Origin: Myxococcales bacterium
GTDB taxonomy: Bacteria > Myxococcota_A > Polyangia > Polyangiales > Ga0077539
Assembly: GCA_030652255.1 (NCBI GenBank)
Contig: JAUSAZ010000053.1
Coordinates: 1 to 64,000, forward strand
Direction: 5' to 3'
Length of the DNA stretch: 64,000 bases
The notes under the pieces are model-generated. The model saw nothing but the letters and a program-made list of their open reading frames with translations, was not told the DNA's origin and searched no databases. Of this stretch, positions 1-7,589 are shown piece by piece. How positions within the stretch are numbered: position 1 is the first letter of the stretch; each line of letters starts with the position of its first letter. The position numbers and the translations under genes were made by a program.

Positions 1-971
1 GGCGCGGCCACAGCCACGGGCTCGGCGGCGGGGGGCGGCGGCGGGACCACGGCGGGCGCGGCCTCGGGCGCCGCGGGCGCGGGCTCGGCGGGCGTCGGCG
101 CGGTGGCGACCGGGACGGCCTGCGGCACCGACTCGGGCGCGGCGTTGGACGGCGCGTTGGCCTCGATGGCCGACGGGGAGGTCGGGGCGCTGTCGCGGCT
201 GGAGTTGTAGATGAGGAAGGCGCCGGCCATGACGGCCATGCCGCCGATGGCCCACAGCGGGCCGCCGCCGGTGCGGCGCGGGGCCTCGGTGGAGAGCACG
301 GGCACCGCGGGCTTCGCGGTGACCATCACGTCGTCCTTCCTGGCGGCGGGCTTCGCGTCGGCCTTTACGGCAGCGGGCTTCGCGGCGGCGCTCTTCGGCT
401 CGTCTTCCCGGGCCGCGGCCGCGGGCTCGGCGGGCTTCGGCGGCGCGGTGGAGGCGGCGTCGCGGGCGATGGCCGAGAGCTGCTTGATGTCGACGATGCC
501 CGAGCTCGTGTCGTCGGCCGCGTCGGCGAGGGAGGGGGCGTGCGGACGAACCGACGGCACCGCGCCGGGGGCGAGGGAGGTGCGGGTGAGGGCCGCGAGG
601 TTGTCGAGGTCCGGGTCGTGTTCGTTGGGCTCGGACATGGCAGGGGGTGTCTCCATCGTTGAAGCGCCGTCGTCGTCGAAGGAAGGCGGCGCGAGGTCGT
701 CGATCTCTCCGGGTGGGACGCGCGCCCCCCCGCGAACCTTGGCGTCGGCCTCGAGGGCCGCGAGCACCCGGGCCTCGGAGGCCTCCCACGCGGACTCCGG
801 GCGCTCGCGCAGGGGCCACGAGCGCAGCGCGCGGTCGACCCGGCGCAGCCCGGCGGCGTAGGCGCGGGCCGCGGGGTCGCGATCGAGGGCGCGCGCGAGG
901 GCCTTGTCGGGCCGCCGGTCGGGCGCCGGGTCGAGGGACGCCAGGATCTTGTCTCTAAGCGCGTCGTCCAC
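1..971 (-). CDS. Putative anti-sigma-type single-pass membrane protein (3' end beyond window)
   Basis: The reading frame opens at a GTG at 971, preceded by a good ribosome site (GGAGG, 5-6 nt away), and runs off the left edge after about 323 codons. It starts 17 nt inside the end of the ECF sigma gene, so the two are translationally coupled. Residues 1-85 are a charged soluble region beginning MDDALRDKILASLD. A long Ala/Pro/Lys-rich linker follows, then one membrane segment at about residues 238-254 (WAIGGMAVMAGAFLIY), then a Pro/Ala-rich outer part. No zinc-binding anti-sigma motif is visible. The role as a sigma regulator is inferred from position, coupling and one-TM layout. It could instead be a FHA-less scaffold or secretion protein; no family is recognised. 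Confidence 0.6.
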   Translation of the reverse strand, partial: MDDALRDKILASLDPAPDRRPDKALARALDRDPAARAYAAGLRRVDRALRSWPLRERPESAWEASEARVLAALEADAKVRGGARVPPGEIDDLAPPSFDDDGASTMETPPAMSEPNEHDPDLDNLAALTRTSLAPGAVPSVRPHAPSLADAADDTSSGIVDIKQLSAIARDAASTAPPKPAEPAAAAREDEPKSAAAKPAAVKADAKPAARKDDVMVTAKPAVPVLSTEAPRRTGGGPLWAIGGMAVMAGAFLIYNSSRDSAPTSPSAIEANAPSNAAPESVPQAVPVATAPTPAEPAPAAPEAAPAVVPPPPPAAEPVAVAA

Positions 972-1557
972 GTTCGCCTCCAGGATTCACCGCGGGGTCA
1001 TCGGGTGCCAGCGCCTCGCCGGGCAGGGCATCCCGCAGCCGCCGTCGCGCTTCGTGGACTCGCCACGCGACGGTGCCTTCACTACAACCCAGCACCTGAG
1101 CGATTTCTTTGTAGGGCAGTGACTCCACGCAGGCGAGCACCAGGGTGGTGCGCAGCGACTCGGACAGCTGGTCGACCGCCGCGGCGAGGGCGCGCCACGA
1201 CTCGGCCTGGTCGGCGCTCTCCGCGGGGTCGTTGCCCTCCGCCGCGGGCTCGGGGACGCGCGGGTCGTCGAGGTCGGCCACCACCCGCCGCTGCCGGCGG
1301 CGCTGGTTGAGCGAGACGTTGACGCAGATGCGGTAGAGCCAGGTGAAGACCTCCGCCCGGCCGTCGAAGCGGTCGATGGCGCGGTAGGCGCGGAGGAAGG
1401 TCTCCTGCACGACGTCGTCGGCGTCGCCGGCGGAGCCCGTGAGGTGCGTGGCGAGGCGGTGGATGCGCCGCTGGTGCTGCCGCACGATCATCCCGAACGC
1501 GGCGCGGTCGCCCCCGCGGGCGCGCTCGAGCCACTGTGCTTCTTCGGGTGTGGTCAT
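955..1557 (-). CDS. ECF-family RNA polymerase sigma factor (SigE/RpoE-like)
   Basis: A 200-aa sigma-70 family protein of ECF size that would redirect RNA polymerase to a small regulon. Region 2 lies at about residues 22-92, with DADDVVQETFLRAYR in region 2.2 and FTWLYRICVN in 2.3/2.4. Region 4 lies at about 128-178, with LPYKEIAQVLGCSEGTVAWRVHEARRRL as the helix-turn-helix (written here as its parts LPYKEIAQVLGCSEG and TVAWRVHEARR). It overlaps the start of the downstream membrane protein, the usual sigma/anti-sigma arrangement. It is divergent from nadA with a 199-nt gap. No Shine-Dalgarno is visible before the ATG at 1557, so translation may start with little or no leader. Family call is secure; the signal it senses is unknown. 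Confidence 0.92.
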   Translation of the reverse strand: MTTPEEAQWLERARGGDRAAFGMIVRQHQRRIHRLATHLTGSAGDADDVVQETFLRAYRAIDRFDGRAEVFTWLYRICVNVSLNQRRRQRRVVADLDDPRVPEPAAEGNDPAESADQAESWRALAAAVDQLSESLRTTLVLACVESLPYKEIAQVLGCSEGTVAWRVHEARRRLRDALPGEALAPDDPAVNPGGERGRRA

Positions 1558-1756
1558 GCAGGAGGGTCGACGGCGGCGGGCACGATGGGACCATCGAGCG
1601 CCCGGCCGCTAGCGCCGCGGACGATAGTCGAAGCCCTCCGCGCAAACAACATCGACACAGCGTGCGCGCGGGTGACTTCACCGGGGCGCGGCACTAGGGT
1701 CCCGTGGCGCGGACGGGCGCTGTCTGCCGAGAAGGGTCCGCGCAGGAGCATCGACG

Positions 1757-2689
1757 ATGGCGGTGGCCGACGACCTCGCGGAAGACATCAAGCGCTTGAA
1801 GCGCGAAAAAAACGCAGTGCTGCTCGCGCACTACTACGTCGACGGCGAGGTGCAGGACGTGGCGGACTTCGTCGGCGACTCGCTCCAGCTCTCGCAGGCC
1901 GCGGCGAGCACGACGGCCGACGTCATCGTGTTCGCGGGCGTGCACTTCATGGCCGAGACCGCGAAGATCCTGAATCCCACGCGGCGGGTGGTGCTGCCCG
2001 ACCTCGACGCCGGGTGCTCGCTCTCCGACGGCTGCCCCGCCGACCGCTTCGCGGCCTTCACGGCGCGGCACCCCGACCACTACGTGATCTCGTACATCAA
2101 CTGCTCGTCGGGCGTGAAGGCGCTCTCCGACTGCATCTGCACCAGCTCCAACGCGGAGAAGATCGTGCGCAGCGTGCCGGAGGGCCGGCCCATCATCTTC
2201 GCGCCCGACCGCAACCTCGGGGCCTTCATCGCCAAGCAGACGGGGCGCGAGATGCTGCTCTGGCGGGGCAGCTGCATCGTGCACGAGACCTTCTCGGAGA
2301 AGAAGCTCATCGCCCTCAAGCTGCGACACCCCGACGCCAGGGTGGTGGCGCACCCGGAGTGCGAGCCGCAGCTCCTCGCGATGGCGGACTTCATCGGGTC
2401 GACCAGCGCGCTGCTCAAGTACACGAAGGACTCGCCGGCGCACCAGTTCATCGTGGTGACCGAGAGCGGCATCCTGCACCAGATGCGCCGCTCGTCGCCG
2501 CACAAGGAGTTCATCCCCGCGCCGCCGGACGCCAACTGCGCCTGCAACGACTGCCCCTTCATGAAGAAGAACACCCTCGAGGCCGTGCACCGCTCGCTGG
2601 TCACCCTCGAGCCCGAGATCACGCTCCCCGAAGACCTCCGCGTGAAGGCCCTGCGGCCCATCGAGCGCATGCTCGAGCTCAGCGTCTGA
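1757..2689 (+). CDS. nadA: Quinolinate synthase A
   Basis: Condenses iminoaspartate with dihydroxyacetone phosphate to quinolinate in de novo NAD synthesis, in the cytoplasm, using a 4Fe-4S cluster. The 310-aa length is usual for the short NadA class. Family signatures are clear: [20 protein letters not shown] near the N-terminus, the GCSLSDGCP segment with C87, GSCIVHE with C173, HPEC at 199-202, and a CACNDCPF cluster (C261/C263/C266) supplying the third iron ligand. Spacing C87 to C173 matches the family. AGGAG lies 8 nt before the ATG. nadB and nadC are not next to it; it stands alone between a divergent sigma gene and a convergent repeat protein. Confidence 0.97.
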   Translation: MAVADDLAEDIKRLKREKNAVLLAHYYVDGEVQDVADFVGDSLQLSQAAASTTADVIVFAGVHFMAETAKILNPTRRVVLPDLDAGCSLSDGCPADRFAAFTARHPDHYVISYINCSSGVKALSDCICTSSNAEKIVRSVPEGRPIIFAPDRNLGAFIAKQTGREMLLWRGSCIVHETFSEKKLIALKLRHPDARVVAHPECEPQLLAMADFIGSTSALLKYTKDSPAHQFIVVTESGILHQMRRSSPHKEFIPAPPDANCACNDCPFMKKNTLEAVHRSLVTLEPEITLPEDLRVKALRPIERMLELSV

Positions 2690-2725
2690 CGCCACGCCCG
2701 CCCCCCGCCGCCGCGCCGTCTCCGC

Positions 2726-5191
2726 TCAGTTGCAGACGGCGTTGAGCACCCCGCCGCCGCAGATGTCCGCCCCGAAGATGTTTCCCAGGCAGCAACGGTA
2801 GGCCCTCGACCGCATGCAGCACGCGACGGCGCCGCCCAGGTTGAGGCACTCGCGCCCGCAGGAGCCGCAGTTGGAGGTCGTGCCCAGGCTGACCTCGCAC
2901 CCGTCCGCGATCACCTGGTTGCAGTCGCCCCAGTGCTCGGCGCAGGTGATCACGCAGGCGCCCGCCGAGCAGGTCGAGCGGGCGATGTGCAGCCGGTCGG
3001 TGTTGATCCCGCCGGGGCACACGACGCCGCAGCCCCCGCAGTTGTTGATGTCCGACCCGATGGCCGCCTCGCAGCCGTTGGCCGGGTTGCCGTCGCAGTC
3101 GCGGAAGCCCGTCGCGCAGTGGAACGCGCACGTCCCCCGCTCGCACACGCCGGTGGCGTTGGCCGGCGAGGCGCACCCCACGCCGCAGCGCCCGCAGTTC
3201 GCGAGGTCGCGGTTGAGGAAGGCCTCGCAGCCGTTGGCGGCGTTGCCGTCGCAGTCGCCGTACTGCTCGACGCAGGTCCGCCGGCAGGCGCCCGCGGCGC
3301 AGGTGGCCACCTCGTTGGGCCCCGCGGGGCACGCGTTGCCGCACGCCCCGCAGTGGCTGACGTTGGCGCTCAGGTCGACGCAGGCGCCCGCGCACACCGT
3401 CTCGTGCGCCGCGCACGACACGGCGCACACGCCGCCGCTGCAGATCTGCCCCGGGGCGCAGCGCCGCCCGCACGCGCCGCAGCTCGCGGCGCTCGACGAG
3501 AGCGGGGCCTCGCAGCCGTTGGCCGCGTCGCCGTCGCAGTTGCCCCAGCCCGGGCTGCACGCCCCGAGCGCGCACGCCCCGGCGACGCACGACGCCGCGG
3601 CGTTGGGGAAGCCGCACGCCCGGCGGCAGTCGCCGCACGACGCGACCGACCCGAGGTCGGCCTCGCAGCCGTTGGCCGCCGCGCCGTCGCAGTCGCCGTA
3701 GCCCGCCCGGCACAGGCCGAGCGCGCACGCGCCCGACGCGCACGAGGCCGCGGCGTTGGGGAAGGCGCACACGCTCGCGCAGGTGCCGCAGTTCACCGGG
3801 TCGACCGCGAGGTTGACCTCGCAGCCGTTGGAGGCGCTGCCGTCGCAGTCGGCGAAGCCCGCGCGGCAGCGCCCGATGGTGCATCGCCCCGCGGCGCAGG
3901 CCGCGTCGGCGTTGGCCGGCGCGCACACGACCCCGCAGCCCCCGCAGTGCGCCGCGCTCGTGGTGACGTCGGCCTCGCAGCCGTTGGCGGGGTTGCCGTC
4001 GCAGTCGGCGTAGCCAGCGTCGCACGCCGCGATGGCGCACACCCCGGCCGCGCACGCGGGCTGCGCGTGGGGCGTGACGCAGGCCCGGCCGCACCCGCCG
4101 CAGTGGGCGAGGTCGGTCGCGGCGCGCACCTCGCAGCCGTTGCCGTCGGAGCCGTCGCAGTTGGCGAAGCCCATGGCGCAGGACCCGAGCACGCACGCGC
4201 TCGACGCGCAGCTCGCCGCCGCGTTGGGGAAGGCGCAGGTGCGCCCGCAGCCGCCGCAGTTCATGGCGTCGCTGGCGGTGATCGTCTCGCAGCCGGAGAC
4301 CTCGGCGCGGCAGTCCGCGGTGCCGGGCTGACACATGACGGTGCTCGCGACGCACGCGCCCTCGCGGCACACCTGCCCCCCCGGGCAGGCGCGCCCGCAC
4401 ATGCCGCAGTGGGCCGTGTCGCGCTGCACGTCGACCTCGCAGCCGTTGCCCGCGACGCCGTCGCAGTCGCCGAAGCCCGGGTTGCAGCGCGCGACCCCGC
4501 ACTGCCCGGCCGCGCAGGCCCCGGTGGCGCGCGGCGGCGCGCAGGCCGCCCCGCAGGCGCCGCAGTGGGTCGTGCTCGTCCGCGTGTCCACCTCGCAGCC
4601 GTTGGCCGCCGCGCCGTCGCAGTCGGCGAAGCCCGGCGCGCACGCCCGCTGGCAGACCCCGGCCACGCAGCGGCCGACGCCGTTCGCCCCGGCCGCCGCG
4701 GCGCACGATCGGCCGCAGGCGCCGCAGTTGGCGTCGTCGGACTGCGCGCTCACGCAACGACCCCCGCACACGAGCCCGGGCGCCGGGCACTCGAGCGCGC
4801 AGGTGCCGCCCACGCAGCGCTGCCCCTCGGGGCACACGGTGCCGCAGACGCCGCAGTGGCGAGCGCTGGTCTGGAGGTCGATGCAGGCGTTGCCGCAGGC
4901 GAAGAGCCCGCCCGGGCAGGGAGCGCAGTAGCCCTCGGAGCACACGAGCCCCCCCACGCAGAACACCCCGCGCGCCGCGTCGGCGCAGCAGCGGTCGCCC
5001 GCCGCGCGGCACACCCCGGCGTCGACCGCGGCGCCCCCGTCGGCGTCGGGCGCGACCGCGGCGTCGGAGGCGGCGTCCGCGGCGGGGCCGGCGTCCGCGG
5101 CGCGAGACCGCAGCTCGAAGCCCGTGGTGCACCCCACCGCGAGCAGCGCGCACGCGAGCAGGACCGTGAGGCGACGTCGCAGGTCTGGCAT
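2726..5191 (-). CDS. Cys-rich repeat lipoprotein with about eleven DCDG-NGCE units
   Basis: An 821-aa secreted protein. It opens with a lipoprotein signal (RRLTVLLACALLAVGC, cysteine about residue 20), then an Asp/Ala-rich linker, then Cys-rich modules to the end. The repeating unit is about 47-50 residues: DCDGxxxNGCE, then CGxCGxxC, then a xxCxxGxC pair. About eleven units are present; one is altered (ADCRAEVSGCE) and the last reads ADGCE. The cysteine density implies a disulfide-stabilised, surface-exposed rod on the outer membrane. The start at 5191 is supported by AGCGAGGA and by the lipoprotein signal; the same frame stays open far upstream only because of GC bias. It lies 14 nt after the PEGA protein and is probably co-transcribed. 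Function unknown. Such proteins are common in myxobacteria, and automated pipelines sometimes give them unrelated enzyme names. Confidence 0.88.
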   Translation of the reverse strand: MPDLRRRLTVLLACALLAVGCTTGFELRSRAADAGPAADAASDAAVAPDADGGAAVDAGVCRAAGDRCCADAARGVFCVGGLVCSEGYCAPCPGGLFACGNACIDLQTSARHCGVCGTVCPEGQRCVGGTCALECPAPGLVCGGRCVSAQSDDANCGACGRSCAAAAGANGVGRCVAGVCQRACAPGFADCDGAAANGCEVDTRTSTTHCGACGAACAPPRATGACAAGQCGVARCNPGFGDCDGVAGNGCEVDVQRDTAHCGMCGRACPGGQVCREGACVASTVMCQPGTADCRAEVSGCETITASDAMNCGGCGRTCAFPNAAASCASSACVLGSCAMGFANCDGSDGNGCEVRAATDLAHCGGCGRACVTPHAQPACAAGVCAIAACDAGYADCDGNPANGCEADVTTSAAHCGGCGVVCAPANADAACAAGRCTIGRCRAGFADCDGSASNGCEVNLAVDPVNCGTCASVCAFPNAAASCASGACALGLCRAGYGDCDGAAANGCEADLGSVASCGDCRRACGFPNAAASCVAGACALGACSPGWGNCDGDAANGCEAPLSSSAASCGACGRRCAPGQICSGGVCAVSCAAHETVCAGACVDLSANVSHCGACGNACPAGPNEVATCAAGACRRTCVEQYGDCDGNAANGCEAFLNRDLANCGRCGVGCASPANATGVCERGTCAFHCATGFRDCDGNPANGCEAAIGSDINNCGGCGVVCPGGINTDRLHIARSTCSAGACVITCAEHWGDCNQVIADGCEVSLGTTSNCGSCGRECLNLGGAVACCMRSRAYRCCLGNIFGADICGGGVLNAVCN

Positions 5192-5205
5192 GGCGGTGGT
5201 CCTCG

Positions 5206-6306
5206 CTAGAAGCGGAGTTGGAGGCGTCCCGGCGCGGCGGCCACGTCGACCGTCGTCGCGCTCGATCCGAAGCGGGTCTGGGTGAGCAGCACCACGGTGG
5301 CCGCGCCCAGCGCCGCCGCCGCGACGAAGCCGACGTTGGCGACCGTGCGGTAGGTCTCCCCCTGCGCCGCGAGGTCGCGGTCGGCGGGGGTGTCGTCGAA
5401 GCGGGGCTCGGCGTCGAAGTCCGCGCGCGTCGCCAGCGTGAGCCCGCCGAAGATGCCGCCCACCAGCAGCGCCGCCCCGGTGGCCGCCGCCCCGCCGATG
5501 AACCACCCGGGCTCGAGGCCCCGCGGCCGCTCCATGCGCGCCGTGAGCACCCGCGAGCGCTGCGGCTCGATGAGCACCTCGCCCCGCCACGAGGCGTAGC
5601 CCGGCGCCGTGAGCTCGACCCGGTGGGTTCGCACCGGCAGCCGCGCCGGCGAGCGCGTCACCGCGCCGTTGACCCGCAGCACCGCCGTCGGGGGAGCGCC
5701 CCGCAGCACCAGCGTCCCCTCGCCCAGCGCGCCCGGCGCGGCGGAGAGCGCGACGGTGACCTCGCGCGCCTCGCCGGAGGCCACCACCACGGGCTCGGCG
5801 CGCGTCGTGAAGCCCGGCCGCTGCACGGTCACCACGTGGCGCCCGGGGTTGACCGCGAGGTTCGTCGCGAGGCGCGCGGGGTCGACGGCGTCGCCGTCGA
5901 GGGCCACCGTCGCGTCGGCGGGCGTCACCCTCACCCGGAGGTGGGCGATGAAGCCCCGGAGCGACGTGAGCATCCGGGTGACCTCCTGCCGCCGCTCGGG
6001 GGTGAGGTCGCGCGCCCGGCGGAGGTACTCCTCGATGACGCCCGAGGCCTCGGCGTAGCGCCCCATCGCCTGGTAGGTGCGCCCGATGTTGAAGAGCAGG
6101 TCGACGCCCCCGGAGAGCGCCAGCGAGCGCTGGAACTCCACCAGCGCCCCCTCGTAGTTGCGCGCCGTGAACAGCGCGACCCCGCGCTCGAAGCGCACCT
6201 CGGCCTCGCTGCGCGTCTGCGCGCCGGCCGCGGCCGTGAGCGTGAGCAGCGTCCACGCTGCCATCCATGACGCTCGCCTGCGCCGCAACCCGGGAGCACC
6301 CTTCAC
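5206..6306 (-). CDS. Secreted TPR / PEGA-domain protein with C-terminal membrane helices
   Basis: A 366-aa protein with an N-terminal signal peptide (WMAAWTLLTLTAAAGAQ). A TPR-like region lies at about 33-105 (RFERGVALFTARNYEGALVEFQRSL and a second helix pair). Two PEGA-like beta modules follow: about 123-190 (VRVTPADATVALDGDAVD, PGRHVVTVQRPGF) and about 195-260 (LVLRGAPPTAVLRVNG, RTHRVELTAPGY). Two hydrophobic segments near 268-290 and 325-345 close the protein. PEGA/TPR proteins of this form are widespread envelope proteins in myxobacteria, with no settled function. It precedes the Cys-rich lipoprotein by 14 nt on the same strand, so the pair may form one envelope unit. The domain order is seen directly; an envelope role is inferred. 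Confidence 0.85.
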   Translation of the reverse strand: MKGAPGLRRRRASWMAAWTLLTLTAAAGAQTRSEAEVRFERGVALFTARNYEGALVEFQRSLALSGGVDLLFNIGRTYQAMGRYAEASGVIEEYLRRARDLTPERRQEVTRMLTSLRGFIAHLRVRVTPADATVALDGDAVDPARLATNLAVNPGRHVVTVQRPGFTTRAEPVVVASGEAREVTVALSAAPGALGEGTLVLRGAPPTAVLRVNGAVTRSPARLPVRTHRVELTAPGYASWRGEVLIEPQRSRVLTARMERPRGLEPGWFIGGAAATGAALLVGGIFGGLTLATRADFDAEPRFDDTPADRDLAAQGETYRTVANVGFVAAAALGAATVVLLTQTRFGSSATTVDVAAAPGRLQLRF

Positions 6307-6331
6307 GTCGCCATCAAAGCACGGCGCGGGC

Positions 6332-6898
6332 TCAGCGGCGACGGGTGACCGCGGCCTGCGACACGATCGCGTCGGGGTTGGCGAGCACCTCGGTGGCCAC
6401 GAGCCAGGCCTCCGTCGCCGCCTCGGCCCCCATCGCCACTGCGGCCTCGATGTCCTCCAGCGGACCGGTGAGCACCACCGTGCCCTTGCCCCCGATGCCC
6501 CGCCCGAGGTGCAGGTCGACGAGGCGCACCGCCGCGCCCTTCAGCGCCGCGTCCGCCGCGCGCACCGCCGCCGACAGCGACGAGACCTCGATGACCCCGA
6601 CGGAGTCGTCGGGCGCGCCCGTCCGGACGCCGCCGCCCGCCGCCACCGCCGCCAGCACGTCGGGGTGCGCGTAGGTCAGCAGCGCGTGGTCGATGCGCTG
6701 GCCCGCCGCGACCTCCAGGCCCGGCACGAGGGCCTCCTCGAGCTCGGCCTCGCCGCCGTGCAGGGCGATCCAGTATTTTCCCGGCGTGATGGGCTCGGCG
6801 TGCAGCAGCGTGACCACGGCGCGCTTGGCCATGGCGTCGAGCGCGACGTAACCGCGCGCGATCGACCCCAACTCCAGCAGCAGCAGCGCGGGACCCAC
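6332..6898 (-). CDS. Tandem-domain bacterial microcompartment shell protein (BMC-T type), orphan
   Basis: About 188 aa with two BMC folds. The first opens VGPALLLLELGSIARGYVALD and carries the K in MAKRAVV and the PGKYWIALHGG strand. The second opens SVGVIEVSSLSAAVRAADAAL and carries GKGTVVLTGPLEDIEAAV. Two fused BMC domains form pseudohexameric trimers (BMC-T) that tile microcompartment shells. I place the start at the GTG at 6898 because GGTGAGG sits just upstream and the product begins at the first BMC strand. The frame is open to an ATG at 6985, but that adds a non-homologous tail and would abut the divergent gene. No other shell protein, pentamer (BMC-P) or encapsulated enzyme is within the window, so it is an orphan here. 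Confidence 0.85.
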   Translation of the reverse strand: MGPALLLLELGSIARGYVALDAMAKRAVVTLLHAEPITPGKYWIALHGGEAELEEALVPGLEVAAGQRIDHALLTYAHPDVLAAVAAGGGVRTGAPDDSVGVIEVSSLSAAVRAADAALKGAAVRLVDLHLGRGIGGKGTVVLTGPLEDIEAAVAMGAEAATEAWLVATEVLANPDAIVSQAAVTRRR

Positions 6899-6990
6899 GT
6901 TGACCTCACCGGGACTACCACCCCGCGACTTCGGCGGACAAGCGTTGCGCGCGGCGGAGGTGCTACGGTCCGCCGCGAGCGACACCCCCG

Positions 6991-7578
6991 ATGCACGCCC
7001 GCTGTCCCCGCTGCCTGCTCGACTTCGACGCCGCCTCCGCCTGGGTGCAGTGCCCCCGCTGCGGGAGCCCGGTCACCGCCGCGCCGCCGCCCACCCACCC
7101 GCAGCCGCAGTACGTGCCCGCCACGCAGGCCGTCGACCCCGCGATGCTCGCCCAGGTGATGCGCGCCTCGTCCCCCAACCCCAACCCGCCCCCCCCGGCG
7201 GGCCCGCCCTCCACCTACGCCCCGGCGCCCGGATCGCCCGCTTACCAGCCAGCGTATGCCCCGCCCGGGCCGCCCGCCTACCCGCCCGCGTATGCCGCGC
7301 CCGCCACCCCACCCGGCTTCGTCGCCGAGGAGGACCTGCCCGGCCGCGCGGTGATCTCCGTCGTGCTCTCCATCGTGGCCCTGCTCGGCGGCTGCAACCC
7401 CGTCGGGCTCGTCGGGGTCGTCGTCGGGCTCATGGCCTACGCCGCCGCCAACGACCGCCGCGTCGACCTCGCCCGCGCCCGCGGCCGCACCGCGCGCCGC
7501 ATCGCGTACGCCTCGCTCGCCATCACCGCCGTCGTGTGGGTCGTGGTGGTGCTCTCGCTCTTCTACGAGATCGCGTAG
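6991..7578 (+). CDS. Zinc-ribbon, proline-rich, two-TM membrane protein (DUF4190-like)
   Basis: A 195-aa protein with three parts. The N-terminus is a short zinc ribbon with four cysteines (CPRC at about 5-8 and CPRCG at about 21-25). The middle (about 30-108) is a Pro/Ala/Tyr-rich linker with YAPP/PAY repeats. The C-terminus has two membrane segments (VISVVLSIVALLGGCNPVGLVGVVVGLMAY and the helix in ASLAITAVVWVVVVLSLF, described in parts as VISVVLSIVALLGG, LVGVVVGLMAY, ITAVVWVVVVLSLF). The zinc-ribbon plus DUF4190-type tail is common in Myxococcota and Actinobacteria; no biochemical function is known. It is divergent from the BMC gene and convergent with phoR. Confidence 0.75.
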   Translation: MHARCPRCLLDFDAASAWVQCPRCGSPVTAAPPPTHPQPQYVPATQAVDPAMLAQVMRASSPNPNPPPPAGPPSTYAPAPGSPAYQPAYAPPGPPAYPPAYAAPATPPGFVAEEDLPGRAVISVVLSIVALLGGCNPVGLVGVVVGLMAYAAANDRRVDLARARGRTARRIAYASLAITAVVWVVVVLSLFYEIA

Positions 7579-7589
7579 CGGGCGCCGCG

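Noticed and set aside
2726..5191. Tryptophan synthase alpha chain, a name sometimes attached to such proteins
   Set aside because: No TIM-barrel sequence; the protein is a secreted Cys-rich repeat lipoprotein.
6332..7578. A complete microcompartment locus
   Set aside because: Only one BMC gene is present; the neighbours are a zinc-ribbon membrane protein and envelope proteins.
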